The notes under the pieces: generated by a model
Database searches by the model: none
What the model was told of the DNA's origin: nothing
The model's input: the letters and a program-made list of their open reading frames with translations, nothing else
From: an uncultured Prevotellaceae bacterium
GTDB taxonomy: Bacteria; Bacteroidota; Bacteroidia; Bacteroidales; Bacteroidaceae
Assembly: GCA_946625675.1 (NCBI GenBank)
Contig: CAMOTI010000117.1
Location: 1 to 60,908 of the forward strand
DNA length: 60,908 nt
Direction of reading: 5' to 3'
Program-made: the position numbers and the translations under genes
Shown here: positions 1-9,803 of the stretch, piece after piece
Position numbering within the stretch: the stretch's first letter is position 1
Layout: each line of letters starts with the position of its first letter

Positions 1-3
1 GAT

Positions 4-77
4 GGACCGGTAGCTCAGCTGGATAGAGCAACAGCCTTCTAAGCTGTGGGTCAAGGGTTCGAATCCCTTCCGGTTCA
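4..77 (+). tRNA. tRNA-Arg (anticodon UCU)
   Basis: A cloverleaf can be drawn by eye. The acceptor stem GGACCGG (4-10) pairs with CCGGTTC (70-76) through one G-T pair, and A77 is the discriminator base. The D arm contains AGCTCAGCTGGATAGAGC and the T arm contains GGTTCGAATCC. The anticodon stem ACAGC/GCTGT encloses the loop CTTCTAA, which gives anticodon TCT and reads AGA. The CCA end is not encoded, which is common in Bacteroidetes. Confidence 0.95.
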
Positions 78-78
78 C

Positions 79-142
79 AAAACAAAAGCCACATGGGAGT
101 CTGAAAACTTGTTTTCAAGACGATTCTTGTGGCTTTTGTTTT
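79..142 (+). terminator. Long inverted repeat after tRNA-Arg, probable terminator
   Basis: AAAACAAAAGCCACA (79-93) is the exact reverse complement of TGTGGCTTTTGTTTT (128-142). A small inner GAAAAC/GTTTTC arm lies at 103-116. The hairpin begins directly after the tRNA and its 3' arm is T-rich, so termination of the tRNA transcript is the simplest reading. It could also serve the convergent helicase gene from the other side. Confidence 0.7.
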
Positions 143-201
143 GTTAGAAAGCCCGTGGCAGGGCAAGGGATGTGTTGTTTGTATTGCCATCGATTCATCA
201 A

Positions 202-2826
202 TTACCCGAACAGTTTGCCGAGCATACCAAGTATGTTGCGGACACTATCCTTGTCTGGCACCGGGATATTCAGAGACGTTTTTCCTGTCTGCTCGTCTGT
301 AGTGACAATGCTTTCAAGCAGTTGCTCTGTTGATTCCGGTGATTTCAATGTCTCGGCAAGAGAGGCAAAAAACGACATGCCTTGAGCGACAAGTTCTTTT
401 GGGTTGCTGCTCTTCTTGTCGGATGAAGATGTGGCAGAATAATTACCTTGGTCAGATGAATCACCAGACGCACTTGTGTGTCCTTTTTGCGTAGAGTAAT
501 CATGGTCAGAGCCAGAAGGTGTATGGTTTGTGTCTGTTCCACTTTCTTTTGCATGATTATTACTATTGTCTTCTGATGAGCCGTCATCTGACGTGGCTTG
601 TTCTGCCGTTTCTTCATCGTATGGTCCAAATGGCAACTTAGGCTCTTCTTCTGACAAATTGTTTTCTTGCTCAGTGTCTTGCTCATTGATGGTGACAGGC
701 TGCTCCGGTGTCTCTTCCTGCATCATGTCACTAAGAGTATCCATCATCTGATCGAGCTTCGACTTGTCGTTTGTGAAAATTGCATCAGCCCCGTTGTCGA
801 GCACACCCTCAAACATGGCAGATTTGAATCTCAGCGTGTCAAGCATGCGTTCCTCAATTGTGCCTGCTGCGACCAAGTTGATTACCTGAATATTACGTTC
901 CTGCCCTATACGATAAACTCGGGCTATACGCTGTTCCAATACAGCCGGATTCCATGGAAGGTCGATGTTGATAACGGTTGCGGCCGCTTGCAGATTCAGT
1001 CCGGTGCTGCCGGCATCTGTTGAGAGGAACACACGGCATTCAGGAGAGTCGGAAAAATCGTCAATCAAGCTTTTCCGTTGTTTTGAAGGAATGCTGCCAT
1101 GAAGATTGGCATAGCCGATGTCTCTTTTTTCCAGTTCGCCTGCTATGAGGCGGGTCATACGTTCCCACTGACTGAACACGACTACCTTTTCCTCTTCATT
1201 TCCGTCAAACAGGGTTACGATGATATTGATGACTTCATCCACTTTCGTGTCGTGACGGGACTGCTGGTCGAGAATGAAGGTGCTGTCGCACAGCATTCGC
1301 ATCTGCGAAAGGCACAGCATCAAGCGGTTGCGGTCAGCCTCCGAGAGAAATCTCATCCGCTTCCATTTGTACAATATACGACTGATGATGGATTTCTGCT
1401 CATCGTGCATTTCCATCTGTGTCTGTGTCATGGGGACGAACAGGTTCTTGTCCTGCCGGCCTGGCAGTTGGAGGCTCACTTGCTTTTTCGTTCTCCGGAT
1501 TAGGTGCGACTTCAGTTTCTCTCCTATTTGATTCAGGTTCTTATATGCAATGACTTTGCCTAAATCGTTTGTCGCAATATGGTTATACTTAAATCTGTAG
1601 AAAGGTCCGAGGCAATATTGGTCAACCAACTGCATCACGGAGAACAGTTCCTCCAATCTGTTTTCCAACGGTGTGCCTGAAAGGATGACAGCATAGCGCG
1701 ATGTGATTTTCCGCGCCGCCTTTGCAATCTGGGTTTTCCAATTTTTCAGCCTCTGCACCTCATCCATGATCAGCATGTCGAATGAGAGTGAGCCAAGCAG
1801 CTTGATGTCGTTAGCCATGGCATTGTAAGAGACGATTTTGTAGGGGTACGTCATGGACGGCTCATATTGTTCCTTCCGCTTAAGATGGTTTCCTTCGATT
1901 ACCAGCACTTCTTTGCCCGTAAATTTCTCTATTTCTCGTTTCCACTGGTATTTCAGCGATGTCGGGCATACAATCAGCACATTCTCAACATATCCGTATC
2001 GCATGAACAACTCGGCAGTCGTCATCGCTTGAATGGTCTTGCCCAGTCCCATCTCATCGGCGATGATGGTCCGCCCCTGTCTGAAAGCGAAACGCACACC
2101 TTCCCTCTGATATGGATAAAGTGTGACATTTTGAACCAAGTTGTCGATGTCGTTGTCCGTGATGCCTGTCTCAATTTTCGTCCGTTCTATTAGTTCACGT
2201 CTTTCTATGATATAATCAATGGCGTCCTGATAGAACCGGAATGAAGGGCTGATATTGACTGCTTCAACCAAAAAGTCCATATAACAACCGTAAGACTCTG
2301 GCATAAGCACGCCGTCCTTGTTGAAATACCTGTTAGCAAGCTCCTCAAATTCTTCCCTGTTGTCACTGCCTATGCGGATCTTTACCTGACGCTCGCCTTT
2401 ATACGACAAATAAACGGAAGTGTATGAAGGAAGCTCCTTATGAACTCTCAAATTCTTTTGTCCGCCAAGCCACAATTTTACTTTCTCCAGATGTTTGCAT
2501 GTGCCCAGTTGTGAAGACTTAAAGTCCATGCAAGAGCAGTAGTTCCACTGACTGCCATGTCCCCGATAGACAACCTTGTATTTGTTTTTCGTGACAGGAT
2601 TACTCACCACATATTCTCCAGGAGAATTATTGTCGTCCACAGCCTGGCAACTCATCGGCTCCTCTTGGGCGATATTTTGGCGTAGTTTTATTTGCCATTC
2701 TTCCAGCCCCATTTTCTCCGGCTTGACAATCCAAGAGAGTTTGGGTTTGTGGATAGTTCGTTTTCGTCTTTTACTTTTAGTTGTATTGGATTTTTTACGT
2801 CCATTATTATTGTCAGTTTTTCTCAT
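202..2826 (-). CDS. SNF2-family helicase with SWIM zinc finger
   Basis: This 874-residue protein is a predicted ATP-dependent DNA translocase of the SNF2/RapA class. After a basic N-terminus there is a SWIM-type zinc site (C97-x-C99-x10-C110-x-H112). The helicase core follows: motif I DEMGLGKT at 257-264, motif II DEVQ at 355-358, motif III SGTPLENR, motif V STDAGSTGLNL, and motif VI with an arginine pair in QRIARVYRIGQ. The last 180 or so residues are Ser/Asp/Glu-rich and low in complexity. The start at 2826 gives a Lys/Arg-rich N-terminus and is the first ATG. The gene stands alone, next to tRNA-Arg and convergent with it. Its target is unknown; it could act in chromosome maintenance or in defence. 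The family call is firm and the role is not. Confidence 0.88.
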   Translation of the reverse strand: MRKTDNNNGRKKSNTTKSKRRKRTIHKPKLSWIVKPEKMGLEEWQIKLRQNIAQEEPMSCQAVDDNNSPGEYVVSNPVTKNKYKVVYRGHGSQWNYCSCMDFKSSQLGTCKHLEKVKLWLGGQKNLRVHKELPSYTSVYLSYKGERQVKIRIGSDNREEFEELANRYFNKDGVLMPESYGCYMDFLVEAVNISPSFRFYQDAIDYIIERRELIERTKIETGITDNDIDNLVQNVTLYPYQREGVRFAFRQGRTIIADEMGLGKTIQAMTTAELFMRYGYVENVLIVCPTSLKYQWKREIEKFTGKEVLVIEGNHLKRKEQYEPSMTYPYKIVSYNAMANDIKLLGSLSFDMLIMDEVQRLKNWKTQIAKAARKITSRYAVILSGTPLENRLEELFSVMQLVDQYCLGPFYRFKYNHIATNDLGKVIAYKNLNQIGEKLKSHLIRRTKKQVSLQLPGRQDKNLFVPMTQTQMEMHDEQKSIISRILYKWKRMRFLSEADRNRLMLCLSQMRMLCDSTFILDQQSRHDTKVDEVINIIVTLFDGNEEEKVVVFSQWERMTRLIAGELEKRDIGYANLHGSIPSKQRKSLIDDFSDSPECRVFLSTDAGSTGLNLQAAATVINIDLPWNPAVLEQRIARVYRIGQERNIQVINLVAAGTIEERMLDTLRFKSAMFEGVLDNGADAIFTNDKSKLDQMMDTLSDMMQEETPEQPVTINEQDTEQENNLSEEEPKLPFGPYDEETAEQATSDDGSSEDNSNNHAKESGTDTNHTPSGSDHDYSTQKGHTSASGDSSDQGNYSATSSSDKKSSNPKELVAQGMSFFASLAETLKSPESTEQLLESIVTTDEQTGKTSLNIPVPDKDSVRNILGMLGKLFG

Positions 2827-2947
2827 TATGTATTTATTATGCTATTATGATTCTTCACTTCAAACTTTTCACTTCCATTCTTGAATAGAATCCATTACAC
2901 ACTTCTCATAGCAGGAGCCATCGTCATGTTCGTTGGCAATTCTTCGC

Positions 2948-4159
2948 CTATACGAATTCCTCCAACACCAGTTTGTGGTGGCCGGGTATGATGATGTGGT
3001 GGTTGCCAATGGGGTTGGTGAGGAAATAGCGGACCTGGTCGGCATCTGCCAGGCGGATGACTTGCTGTGTGCGGCAAAGGTCGGGCTTTGCTTCGTTGGC
3101 CACCAGCTCGCCTTCTGCGATGAAATGACGGGAGAGGTCGCCAGAGACTTTGAAGATGGTGACGGGGCCTTCCTTCATAAAGCCTCGAATGCCTATTCCG
3201 ATGCCTGACTCGAAGTGGGTGTCAAATTCGTAATGCTCCACCATGTTCAGCGGGATGGTGCAGTGGGCGAACGTGACCAGGCCGTGCTCTGAGTCTATAA
3301 CGGCGGGGTTAGCCTGGAATCCGCTGATGCCCGTCAGCGCATGGGATATGGTCATGGATACCATTGCTGGCACGTCTCCCTCACATCCGGCTATGATGCC
3401 TTCCGCGTTGAGCCGGGCCAATGCCAGGCAACCGGTGTTGTGGACGGCTGAGAGCAGGTCGAAGCAACGGAGAGTGAAGCCTTGAAGCTGCTGACGGCGG
3501 ACGATGGTTTGCAGTGCATTGTAAATCTGTATGGCAACAGGCATGGACTGCCTGATATGCTCGTCAAGACCAGTCGTGTCCCATGACTTATCCACTGCAG
3601 TCCCGGCAATCGTGTTCAACAAAGTTTCCATTGGTATATCCACCAGCTCGATACCAAGACTCTGCCGCAGCTTTTCTCTGTCAGCATTGCTGGATATAAG
3701 CCAGTCCGACGGCTGGCCGATGACGGCCAGTCGTGTGCCATGCAATGTACGGACAGCCTCGGCTGCTTGGTGAAGGATGCGGATTCTCTTGTGGATGTAT
3801 TCGCTGCTGCCATGTATGATCTCGCCTGCGAATCCCTGCTGTCGAAGCCAGGACAATATCTCCATAGAAGCTGCCAGGGAGTTGCTCTTGCCTGATGTGA
3901 GTAGATAGAAAGGGCTCTTTATGCCTGCTTGCGTGTGTTTTGCAAAACAGCCATTACGGAACAACCGAAGGAATAGACCTTCTGTGCCTCCGGTGCGTAC
4001 ATAGATGAGGTTGAGAGTATGTGAGCCGTAGTCTTCGTAATTGTTGCCTCGAAGAACATAATTGACATCCAGGCTTGATAGGAACTCATGGGTGGATGCT
4101 GCGACGCTTTTTTCATCGTGCAGCTCAGAGGTGAGGGTATAGATGGCGATGTCTGTCAT
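2948..4159 (-). CDS. L-fucose/L-arabinose isomerase-like protein
   Basis: The 403-residue product resembles the sugar isomerase fold of FucI/AraA relatives. Residues from about 225 on contain LRCFDLLSAV and then CEGDVPAM. These sit where the family carries a metal-binding Glu and Asp. The C-terminal part has TIFKVSGDLSRHF and ends in a His-rich NPIGNHHIIIPGHH, which would fit the third metal ligand. True FucI is about 590 residues, so this is the shorter, poorly characterised branch. No fucose pathway genes lie nearby. The gene ends just downstream of sstT on the same strand, 11 bp away, so the two may be co-transcribed. The substrate is not known. Confidence is moderate because the assignment rests on a few motifs. 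Confidence 0.55.
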   Translation of the reverse strand: MTDIAIYTLTSELHDEKSVAASTHEFLSSLDVNYVLRGNNYEDYGSHTLNLIYVRTGGTEGLFLRLFRNGCFAKHTQAGIKSPFYLLTSGKSNSLAASMEILSWLRQQGFAGEIIHGSSEYIHKRIRILHQAAEAVRTLHGTRLAVIGQPSDWLISSNADREKLRQSLGIELVDIPMETLLNTIAGTAVDKSWDTTGLDEHIRQSMPVAIQIYNALQTIVRRQQLQGFTLRCFDLLSAVHNTGCLALARLNAEGIIAGCEGDVPAMVSMTISHALTGISGFQANPAVIDSEHGLVTFAHCTIPLNMVEHYEFDTHFESGIGIGIRGFMKEGPVTIFKVSGDLSRHFIAEGELVANEAKPDLCRTQQVIRLADADQVRYFLTNPIGNHHIIIPGHHKLVLEEFV

Positions 4160-4170
4160 AGGTAGGTATG

Positions 4171-5412
4171 TTATTGATTGCTTTCTTTAGATTCCCTGCG
4201 CTTGTCGTATTGCTCAGCAGTGATGGTGAACAGGGCGTCGCTGCTGGAGTTCAGTGCTGTCTCCATCGAGTCCTGGATTACGCCGATAATGAAGCCTACG
4301 GCCACCGCCTGCATGGAGATGTCGTGCGAAATCCCGAACAGGGAGCAGGCCATGGGGATGAGCAGGAGCGAACCTCCAGCCACGCCGGAAGCTCCGCAGG
4401 CAGCCAGGGTGGACAGCAGGCTCAGCAGCAGAGCGCTGGGAATGCTTACGCTCACACCCTGCGTATGGCATACGGCAAGGGTCATCACTGTTATCGTGAT
4501 GGCAGCTCCTTCCATGTTGATAGTGGAACCGAGGGGTATGCTTACAGAATAGAATTTCTCGTCAATGCCCATGCGCTTGCACAACTCCATGTTTATGGGA
4601 ATGTTGGCTGCCGACGAGCGTGTGAAAAATGCTGGCAGGCCGCTTTCCTTCAGGCAAGTCCATACAAGAGGGTAGGGATTCTTCCTCAAGTAGAGATACA
4701 CAATCAAGGGGTTCACTATCAGCGCCACGAAAAGCATGCAGCCCACCAATAGCAACACCAGCTGCCCGTAAGTGGTGAAAACTCCGAGACCACTCTCTGA
4801 CACCGAGGAAAACACCAAGCCAAGAATTCCGAAAGGTGCGAACTGGATAATCCATTTCACTGCCATCGACAGAACTTCTGCGAAGTCGGAGATGATGGTG
4901 ATGGTGGTGGGACTGGCCAGTTTTCTGAGACCGATACCAATGACAATGGCCCAGAACAGGATGCCGATGTAGTTTCCGGATGAGAGGCTGCCCACGGGGT
5001 TGTTCACAATGTTCAACAGCATGTTCTGAAACACTTCGTACAGTCCTCCGGGAGATGTGGCTTCCGACTGCCCGCTCAGCACCATCTCCACACGGAACAA
5101 GTCGCTCGACGCCACAGCAACCAGAGCAGCTACGCATGTGCCAAGCAGATAGAGCTTGATGACAGTCCGGAACCGTCCGCCGATGCCCTCGTTAGCTTTT
5201 GACAGAGCGCTTACAACCAGTACTGCCACCAAAATAGGGGCAATCGACTTGAGCGCACCCACAAAAACGACGCCTAAAAGCGAGACAGCACTGGCTGAAG
5301 GACAGAACAAGCCCAGCAACGCTCCGACAATCAGTCCGCACAAAATGCGGACAATCAGGCTCGTGTGCGACCATATTTTCAATATCTTCTTTACAAATCC
5401 AACTATTGCCAT
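4171..5412 (-). CDS. sstT: Serine/threonine:Na+ symporter SstT
   Basis: This is a DAACS-family sodium-coupled transporter for serine and threonine in the inner membrane. The start at 5412 gives 413 residues, matching the usual SstT length of about 414. An in-frame ATG at 5499 would add 29 charged residues, absent from typical members, and overlaps the divergent promoter region. The protein is hydrophobic throughout, with LGVVFVGALKSIAPILVAVL early on. The re-entrant substrate-binding segments include FTRSSAANIPINM and GSTINMEGAAITI, with the Ser-rich and NMEG signatures of glutamate/serine transporters. It is divergent from nhaD, another sodium-linked carrier. Confidence 0.9.
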   Translation of the reverse strand: MAIVGFVKKILKIWSHTSLIVRILCGLIVGALLGLFCPSASAVSLLGVVFVGALKSIAPILVAVLVVSALSKANEGIGGRFRTVIKLYLLGTCVAALVAVASSDLFRVEMVLSGQSEATSPGGLYEVFQNMLLNIVNNPVGSLSSGNYIGILFWAIVIGIGLRKLASPTTITIISDFAEVLSMAVKWIIQFAPFGILGLVFSSVSESGLGVFTTYGQLVLLLVGCMLFVALIVNPLIVYLYLRKNPYPLVWTCLKESGLPAFFTRSSAANIPINMELCKRMGIDEKFYSVSIPLGSTINMEGAAITITVMTLAVCHTQGVSVSIPSALLLSLLSTLAACGASGVAGGSLLLIPMACSLFGISHDISMQAVAVGFIIGVIQDSMETALNSSSDALFTITAEQYDKRRESKESNQ

Positions 5413-5434
5413 TTTTTTTGTTTTGATTTCTTTT

Positions 5435-5507
5435 GCAAATTTAGTCCTTTTTATTGATTTTTTGCCCTGTAGAGGACTGAAAATCGAAAAAAAATCCATA
5501 AATTTGC
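5435..5507. promoter_or_regulatory. Divergent promoter region, sstT / nhaD
   Basis: Two Bacteroidetes -7 boxes face away from each other. TAAATTTGC reads leftward at 5443-5435, 23 bases upstream of the sstT start. TAAATTTGC reads rightward at 5499-5507, about 39 bases upstream of nhaD. A good TTTG -33 element was not found for either, so the call rests on the -7 boxes and the divergent gene layout. Confidence 0.5.
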
Positions 5508-5545
5508 ATAAAGGAATTGTATTTCATGTAAGTAAAGAAGATAAC

Positions 5546-6898
5546 ATGCTAATTTACACCTTACTGATTGTTGCTATTCTCGTGGGTGGCTATCTGATCA
5601 TGAGCATCGACAAGATCAATCACATCAACCGTGGTGCCGTTGCTATGTTCACGGGAGTCATCGTATGGCTTGTCTATATGCTCGAGGGGACTGACTTCCT
5701 CCATCTCATGCATCCTGACGAGTTTGCCGAGGGAATGCCCATACATAAATTTGTGGCGGAGAACATCATCATGAAATATGTGTCGGAGGCGTGTCAGGTC
5801 ATCTTGTTCCTTATCGCCACCAATACTATTGTGGAAGTGATGAACAATAATGGGGTGTTCGACCCCCTTACCAAGTGGCTGCGCATGCGAAGCGGCAAAC
5901 GCTTCCTCTGGCTCTTGTCAGCCCTTACCTTCCTCGTCTCAGCTAATGTGGACAACCTGACTACCGTCGTGCTCATGATGACCATCATGTGCAAGATTGT
6001 GTCAAACCATACGCAGAAAATCATATATGCCTGCACTATTCTTGTGGCAGCCAACCTCGGCGGTGCCTTCACTGTCATCGGCGACATGACTTCACTTATG
6101 TTGTGGGTGCGCGAGGTGGTTACCCCGTCGGCATTTGCGGCGGGCATCATCCTACCGGCGCTGGCCACTCTCTGCGTCTTCAACTTCTCTCTTGCCACGA
6201 TGCTGAAAGGAAAGGTGGAGACCACTTCCACGCTCAATTCTTTCAGGGGGGACGATTCATTGCTCTCTCCTTGGCAGACCATCACCATGCTTGTTGTCGG
6301 ACTGGCCGGACTCTGGTCTATTCCGACCTTTCACAGCGTCACAGGGTTCCCTCCATTCATCGGAGCGCTTTGCGTGTTGGCCCTTATATGGATTCTGGAG
6401 TCTGTATTCACTTACCGCACCAATGGCAACCTCCTCTTTGTGAAACGTGACTACCTCAGGAACACGGAGTTCATCAGCATCCAGATCATACTTTACTATC
6501 TGGGCATCACCCTTGGTGTGGCAGCCCTGAAAGAGTGCGGCGCGCTGGAGTTTGCAATGAACTGGCTCGACAACTCATTTGACAATGTATATGTCTATGG
6601 CGCCATCACCGGGTTTGCATCGTCTGTCATCGACAATGTGCCGTTCGTTATGACCGGAATGAACCTCTTTGAGGTAGACCCTCAATCGGCCGACTTCATG
6701 GTGAATGGCAACTACTGGTTGCTGCTCTCTTATTGCAGTGCCATCGGAGGCAGCATGCTCTATGTCGGCACGCTTGCAGGACATGCAGTCATCGACATCG
6801 TCAACATCCGTCTCTCGTGGTATCTCAGGCATATCTTCTGGAGGATGCTGCTGGCGTGGGCGGTAGGAATGTTCGTGTTCTGGGCAGTCAACAGCTGA
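5546..6898 (+). CDS. nhaD: NhaD-type Na+/H+ antiporter
   Basis: This 450-residue membrane protein is a sodium:proton antiporter of the NhaD branch of the ion transporter superfamily. Hydrophobic helices run through the whole length. Characteristic segments are VSANVDNLTTVVLMM, GGAFTVIGDMTSLML and SSVIDNVPFVMTGM. The paired Asp/Asn residues in unwound helices resemble the ion site of the family. The start at 5546 is preceded by AAAGAAG. The longer open frame upstream (from 5156) is only the antisense of sstT and was dropped. A downstream ATG codon is not needed. The location next to sstT suggests shared dependence on a sodium gradient. Confidence 0.88.
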   Translation: MLIYTLLIVAILVGGYLIMSIDKINHINRGAVAMFTGVIVWLVYMLEGTDFLHLMHPDEFAEGMPIHKFVAENIIMKYVSEACQVILFLIATNTIVEVMNNNGVFDPLTKWLRMRSGKRFLWLLSALTFLVSANVDNLTTVVLMMTIMCKIVSNHTQKIIYACTILVAANLGGAFTVIGDMTSLMLWVREVVTPSAFAAGIILPALATLCVFNFSLATMLKGKVETTSTLNSFRGDDSLLSPWQTITMLVVGLAGLWSIPTFHSVTGFPPFIGALCVLALIWILESVFTYRTNGNLLFVKRDYLRNTEFISIQIILYYLGITLGVAALKECGALEFAMNWLDNSFDNVYVYGAITGFASSVIDNVPFVMTGMNLFEVDPQSADFMVNGNYWLLLSYCSAIGGSMLYVGTLAGHAVIDIVNIRLSWYLRHIFWRMLLAWAVGMFVFWAVNS

Positions 6899-6969
6899 TG
6901 CCGAATACCAAATTGCAAAATAATCCAATAACTAAATAAATCGTAAATCGTAAATTGTAAATAACAGTC

Positions 6970-7947
6970 ATGTCAAGAATCAATTGTATCGGAATCTTAA
7001 CGTCGGGCGGCGACTCGCCTGGAATGAACGCGGCCATCAGGGCCGTCACCCGCAGTGCTATATGCAAGGGCTTCAGGGTGAAAGGCATCTATAGGGGCTA
7101 CGACGGCTTAATCAACGACGAGATTCAGGAATTCCATTCGGAAAGTGTGAGCAACATCATATCCCGTGGCGGCACCATACTGAAGAGCGCGCGGTCGAAG
7201 GAGTTCACCACTCCTGAGGGACGAAAGAAAGCCTATGAGGTGATGAAGAAAGAGGAAATCGACGCGTTGGTGGTGATTGGTGGCAACGGTTCACTCACTG
7301 GTGCTATGCTTTTCGCCAAGGAGTTTGACGTGCCTTGCATCGGTTTGCCTGGCACGATTGACAACGACCTCAACGGCACCGACCTCACCATCGGGTATGA
7401 CACCACGATGAACACCATCGTGGAGTGCGTGGATAAAATCCGTGACACGGCCAACTCTCATGAGCGTATATTCTTCGTGGAGGTGATGGGGCGTGATGCC
7501 GGATTCCTTGCCCAGAACAGTGCCATTGCCAGCGGTGCTGAGGCTGCCATCATCCCTGAGGACAGCACCGATGCCGACCAGCTCGAGCATTTTATCGGAC
7601 GTGGCATCCGCAAGAGCAAGAATTCCAGTATCGTCATCGTCAGTGAGAGTCCGAAGTGCGGTGCGCTATTCTATGCCGACAGGGTGAAGAAGGAATATCC
7701 TCAGTACGATGTCCGTGTGTCCATTCTTGGCCATTTGCAGCGTGGAGGTTCGCCCTCGGCTCGCGACCGCATCATAGCCTCGCGAATGGGAGCCGGAGCA
7801 ATCGACGCGATACTCGACGGTCAGCGCAACGTGATGATCGGTATCAAAAACGACCAGATTGTGTATGTTCCTTTCACAGATGCCATACGTCCGGACAAAC
7901 CACTCAATCTCAACCTCATCAAGGTGCTCGATGAGTTGTCCATCTGA
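6970..7947 (+). CDS. pfkA: 6-phosphofructokinase (ATP-dependent type)
   Basis: This enzyme phosphorylates fructose 6-phosphate to fructose 1,6-bisphosphate in glycolysis. The 325-residue length matches the bacterial PfkA type. The nucleotide loop [18 protein letters not shown] is at the N-terminus, then GGNGS at about residue 103, and the catalytic [12 protein letters not shown] with the base Asp. MGRDAGFLA and [12 protein letters not shown] follow. The Gly in GGNGS and the Gly in PGTIDND are those of ATP enzymes, not the Asp/Lys pair of pyrophosphate enzymes. The Asn in GGNGS replaces the usual Asp. The lipid kinase gene starts 23 bp downstream, so the two are likely co-transcribed. Confidence 0.93.
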   Translation: MSRINCIGILTSGGDSPGMNAAIRAVTRSAICKGFRVKGIYRGYDGLINDEIQEFHSESVSNIISRGGTILKSARSKEFTTPEGRKKAYEVMKKEEIDALVVIGGNGSLTGAMLFAKEFDVPCIGLPGTIDNDLNGTDLTIGYDTTMNTIVECVDKIRDTANSHERIFFVEVMGRDAGFLAQNSAIASGAEAAIIPEDSTDADQLEHFIGRGIRKSKNSSIVIVSESPKCGALFYADRVKKEYPQYDVRVSILGHLQRGGSPSARDRIIASRMGAGAIDAILDGQRNVMIGIKNDQIVYVPFTDAIRPDKPLNLNLIKVLDELSI

Positions 7948-7970
7948 TTTTCTCATTAAATTATCTGATA

Positions 7971-8906
7971 TTGACAGTATCCAGCGATAAAATAGGAATT
8001 GTGTTCAGCCTGAAGACCGGGCTGAACTCAAAGACACGTCTCAAGAAAATCCAGCAGTATCTTGAGACCAGCCATCAGGCGTATGATTTATTCCGTCCTG
8101 AGGGTAATGACTCCGTGGAGCAGTTGGCGAGAAAATTGTGTAACGATGCCTATCGCACTTTGGTTGTCGTCGGTGGCGACGGTTCGCTGAACGATGCTCT
8201 CAACGGCATCATGACGGCTGATTTTCTCCATAAAGACTTTGCTTTTGGCATTATCCCGTCAGGCTCGGTCAATGACTTCGCAAGATTCTGGGGCATCATG
8301 CCCAACGACTATAAGAAGTCGATTGACAGCATTATCAGGCGTAAAACACGCAGGATCGACCTTGGTGTCTTCCATTATCAGGGACAGGACCACGTTGCTC
8401 ACAGACGGTTTTTCCTGAATTGCGTGAATATAGGCCTTGGGGCCCGCCTTATCGAGTTGTCGAACAGCACGAAGAAACTGACTGGGTCGAAGCGGGTGTC
8501 GAATGCCATGACGATGACAGGGCAGGTGTTCGAGCGCAAATCGTTCGACCTTACATTCCAGACCGATACGGAACGTTTCCACGAGAAAGTCATGTCGGTG
8601 TGTATCGGAAATACCACTGGGTATGGCCAGACGCCTAATGCTGTCCCCTACAACGGCATGCTTGACATGTCGGTTATCACGCGTCCGGAGTGGTGGCAGC
8701 TGTTCGAGGGATTTTGGCTGCTGGGAAAGGGAAAGTTCTTGAATTACAGGAATGTACATCCCTATAGGGTGAATGAGGTGGTTTTCACGGATGTAGGCAA
8801 GGCCAAGGTCAGTCTTGACGGACGGATTATCCAACAGAAAATCCTGACACCGTTCAAGGTGGAGGTTTTGCCAGAGAAGATTCCGCTCATCATACCCTAT
8901 GAGTGA
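7971..8906 (+). CDS. Diacylglycerol kinase-family lipid kinase
   Basis: The 311-residue protein belongs to the YegS/DgkB-type lipid kinases. Its N-terminal domain has the family signature VVVGGDGSLNDALNG near residue 67 and FGIIPSGSVNDFARFWGI near residue 95. The C-terminal beta-sandwich ends with VSLDGRIIQQ. No ATG lies near the N-terminus. The TTG at 7971, just before the conserved KIGIVFSLKTG strand, is the best start; a GTG at 8001 would cut that strand. It follows pfkA by 23 bp. The lipid substrate is not known. It may phosphorylate diacylglycerol or a related lipid in phospholipid turnover. Confidence 0.8.
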   Translation: MTVSSDKIGIVFSLKTGLNSKTRLKKIQQYLETSHQAYDLFRPEGNDSVEQLARKLCNDAYRTLVVVGGDGSLNDALNGIMTADFLHKDFAFGIIPSGSVNDFARFWGIMPNDYKKSIDSIIRRKTRRIDLGVFHYQGQDHVAHRRFFLNCVNIGLGARLIELSNSTKKLTGSKRVSNAMTMTGQVFERKSFDLTFQTDTERFHEKVMSVCIGNTTGYGQTPNAVPYNGMLDMSVITRPEWWQLFEGFWLLGKGKFLNYRNVHPYRVNEVVFTDVGKAKVSLDGRIIQQKILTPFKVEVLPEKIPLIIPYE

Positions 8907-9032
8907 ACATTTTTTTAAGGTGTAATTGCTTGATTTTTAGTAAGATGGGCGTAAACGGCCATTCTTCTGAATATGTATAAAAGACCACTTAGTTTGCTGT
9001 ATGGTAAATTATTGAAAATCAGTGGATCAAGC

Positions 9033-9069
9033 AAAAAAACGACCAGATATCAAATCTGGTCGTTTTTTT
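9033..9069. terminator. Bidirectional rho-independent terminator
   Basis: AAAAAAACGACCAGAT (9033-9048) and ATCTGGTCGTTTTTTT (9054-9069) form a 16-bp stem with a five-base loop and a T run in either direction. It lies between the lipid kinase and rplT, which converge, so it probably ends both transcripts. Confidence 0.88.
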
Positions 9070-9089
9070 CTATAATCGTGGAATAATTC

Positions 9090-9434
9090 TTATTTCACTT
9101 TGTCTACGATAGCCTTGAATGCCTCCTGGTTGCTCATGGCGAGATTTGCGAGAGTCTTACGGTTGATTTCGATTCCAGCCTTGTGGAGAGCTCCCATCAG
9201 CTGGCTGTATGACATACCCTCAAGTCTTGCTGCTGCGTTGATACGCTGAATCCAGAGTGCACGGAACTCGCGCTTTTTTCTGCGGCGGTCTGCGAAAGCA
9301 TAGGTCAAGCCTTTCTCATAGGCATTTTTTGCTACGGTCCACACGTTCTTGCGGGCACCAAACTGACCCTTGACGCGCTTCAAAATCTTTTTTCTTCTTG
9401 CACGTGATGCTACGTGATTTACTGATCTTGGCAT
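9090..9434 (-). CDS. rplT: 50S ribosomal protein L20
   Basis: This 114-residue basic protein is L20, an early-assembly protein of the large subunit. It starts [20 protein letters not shown], typical of L20, and contains [38 protein letters not shown] and the C-terminal [14 protein letters not shown]. It is the last gene of the thrS-infC-rpmI-rplT run, 99 bp after rpmI, and is followed by a strong hairpin terminator. In many bacteria L20 represses its own operon; no leader structure was resolved here. Confidence 0.97.
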   Translation of the reverse strand: MPRSVNHVASRARRKKILKRVKGQFGARKNVWTVAKNAYEKGLTYAFADRRRKKREFRALWIQRINAAARLEGMSYSQLMGALHKAGIEINRKTLANLAMSNQEAFKAIVDKVK

Positions 9435-9533
9435 AATTTGATTTTTTTTTGAATGTCAGCGCCACGGCATTCTCTTCGTGAACTTAATGCTGAACATCCG
9501 GTTAAACTTAATGTTAATTTCTAAGACGATGGA

Positions 9534-9731
9534 TTAACGGAGAACTAAAAGGTCGAGCACCTGCTTGCGGTTCGCTTTCACAACGATCGCGCTGTGGTCG
9601 AGGTTTCTCTTCTGTTTTTTCGTCTTCTTGGTCAGAATGTGACTGTGATAAGCGTGCTGACGCTTGATCTTTCCTGTCCCAGTAAGCTTAAAACGCTTCT
9701 TGGCAGCCGAATTGGTCTTTACTTTTGGCAT
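9534..9731 (-). CDS. rpmI: 50S ribosomal protein L35
   Basis: This 65-residue, very basic protein is L35 of the large ribosomal subunit. It has the conserved start [20 protein letters not shown], followed by [20 protein letters not shown] and the closing RKQVLDLL. Its place between infC and rplT is the standard order. The end LLVLR is close to the usual length for this family. Confidence 0.96.
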   Translation of the reverse strand: MPKVKTNSAAKKRFKLTGTGKIKRQHAYHSHILTKKTKKQKRNLDHSAIVVKANRKQVLDLLVLR

Positions 9732-9803
9732 TTTTTTTTCTTTTTAAATTAATACTTACGGTGGCAACGTATATACCAGGACGTTACGCACTCTTCTTTT
9801 CTA

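Noticed and set aside
5156-5545. Longer N-terminus for NhaD
   Set aside because: The 130 extra codons are antisense to sstT and cross its promoter.
6970-7947. Pyrophosphate-dependent phosphofructokinase
   Set aside because: The two selector positions carry Gly, as in ATP enzymes.
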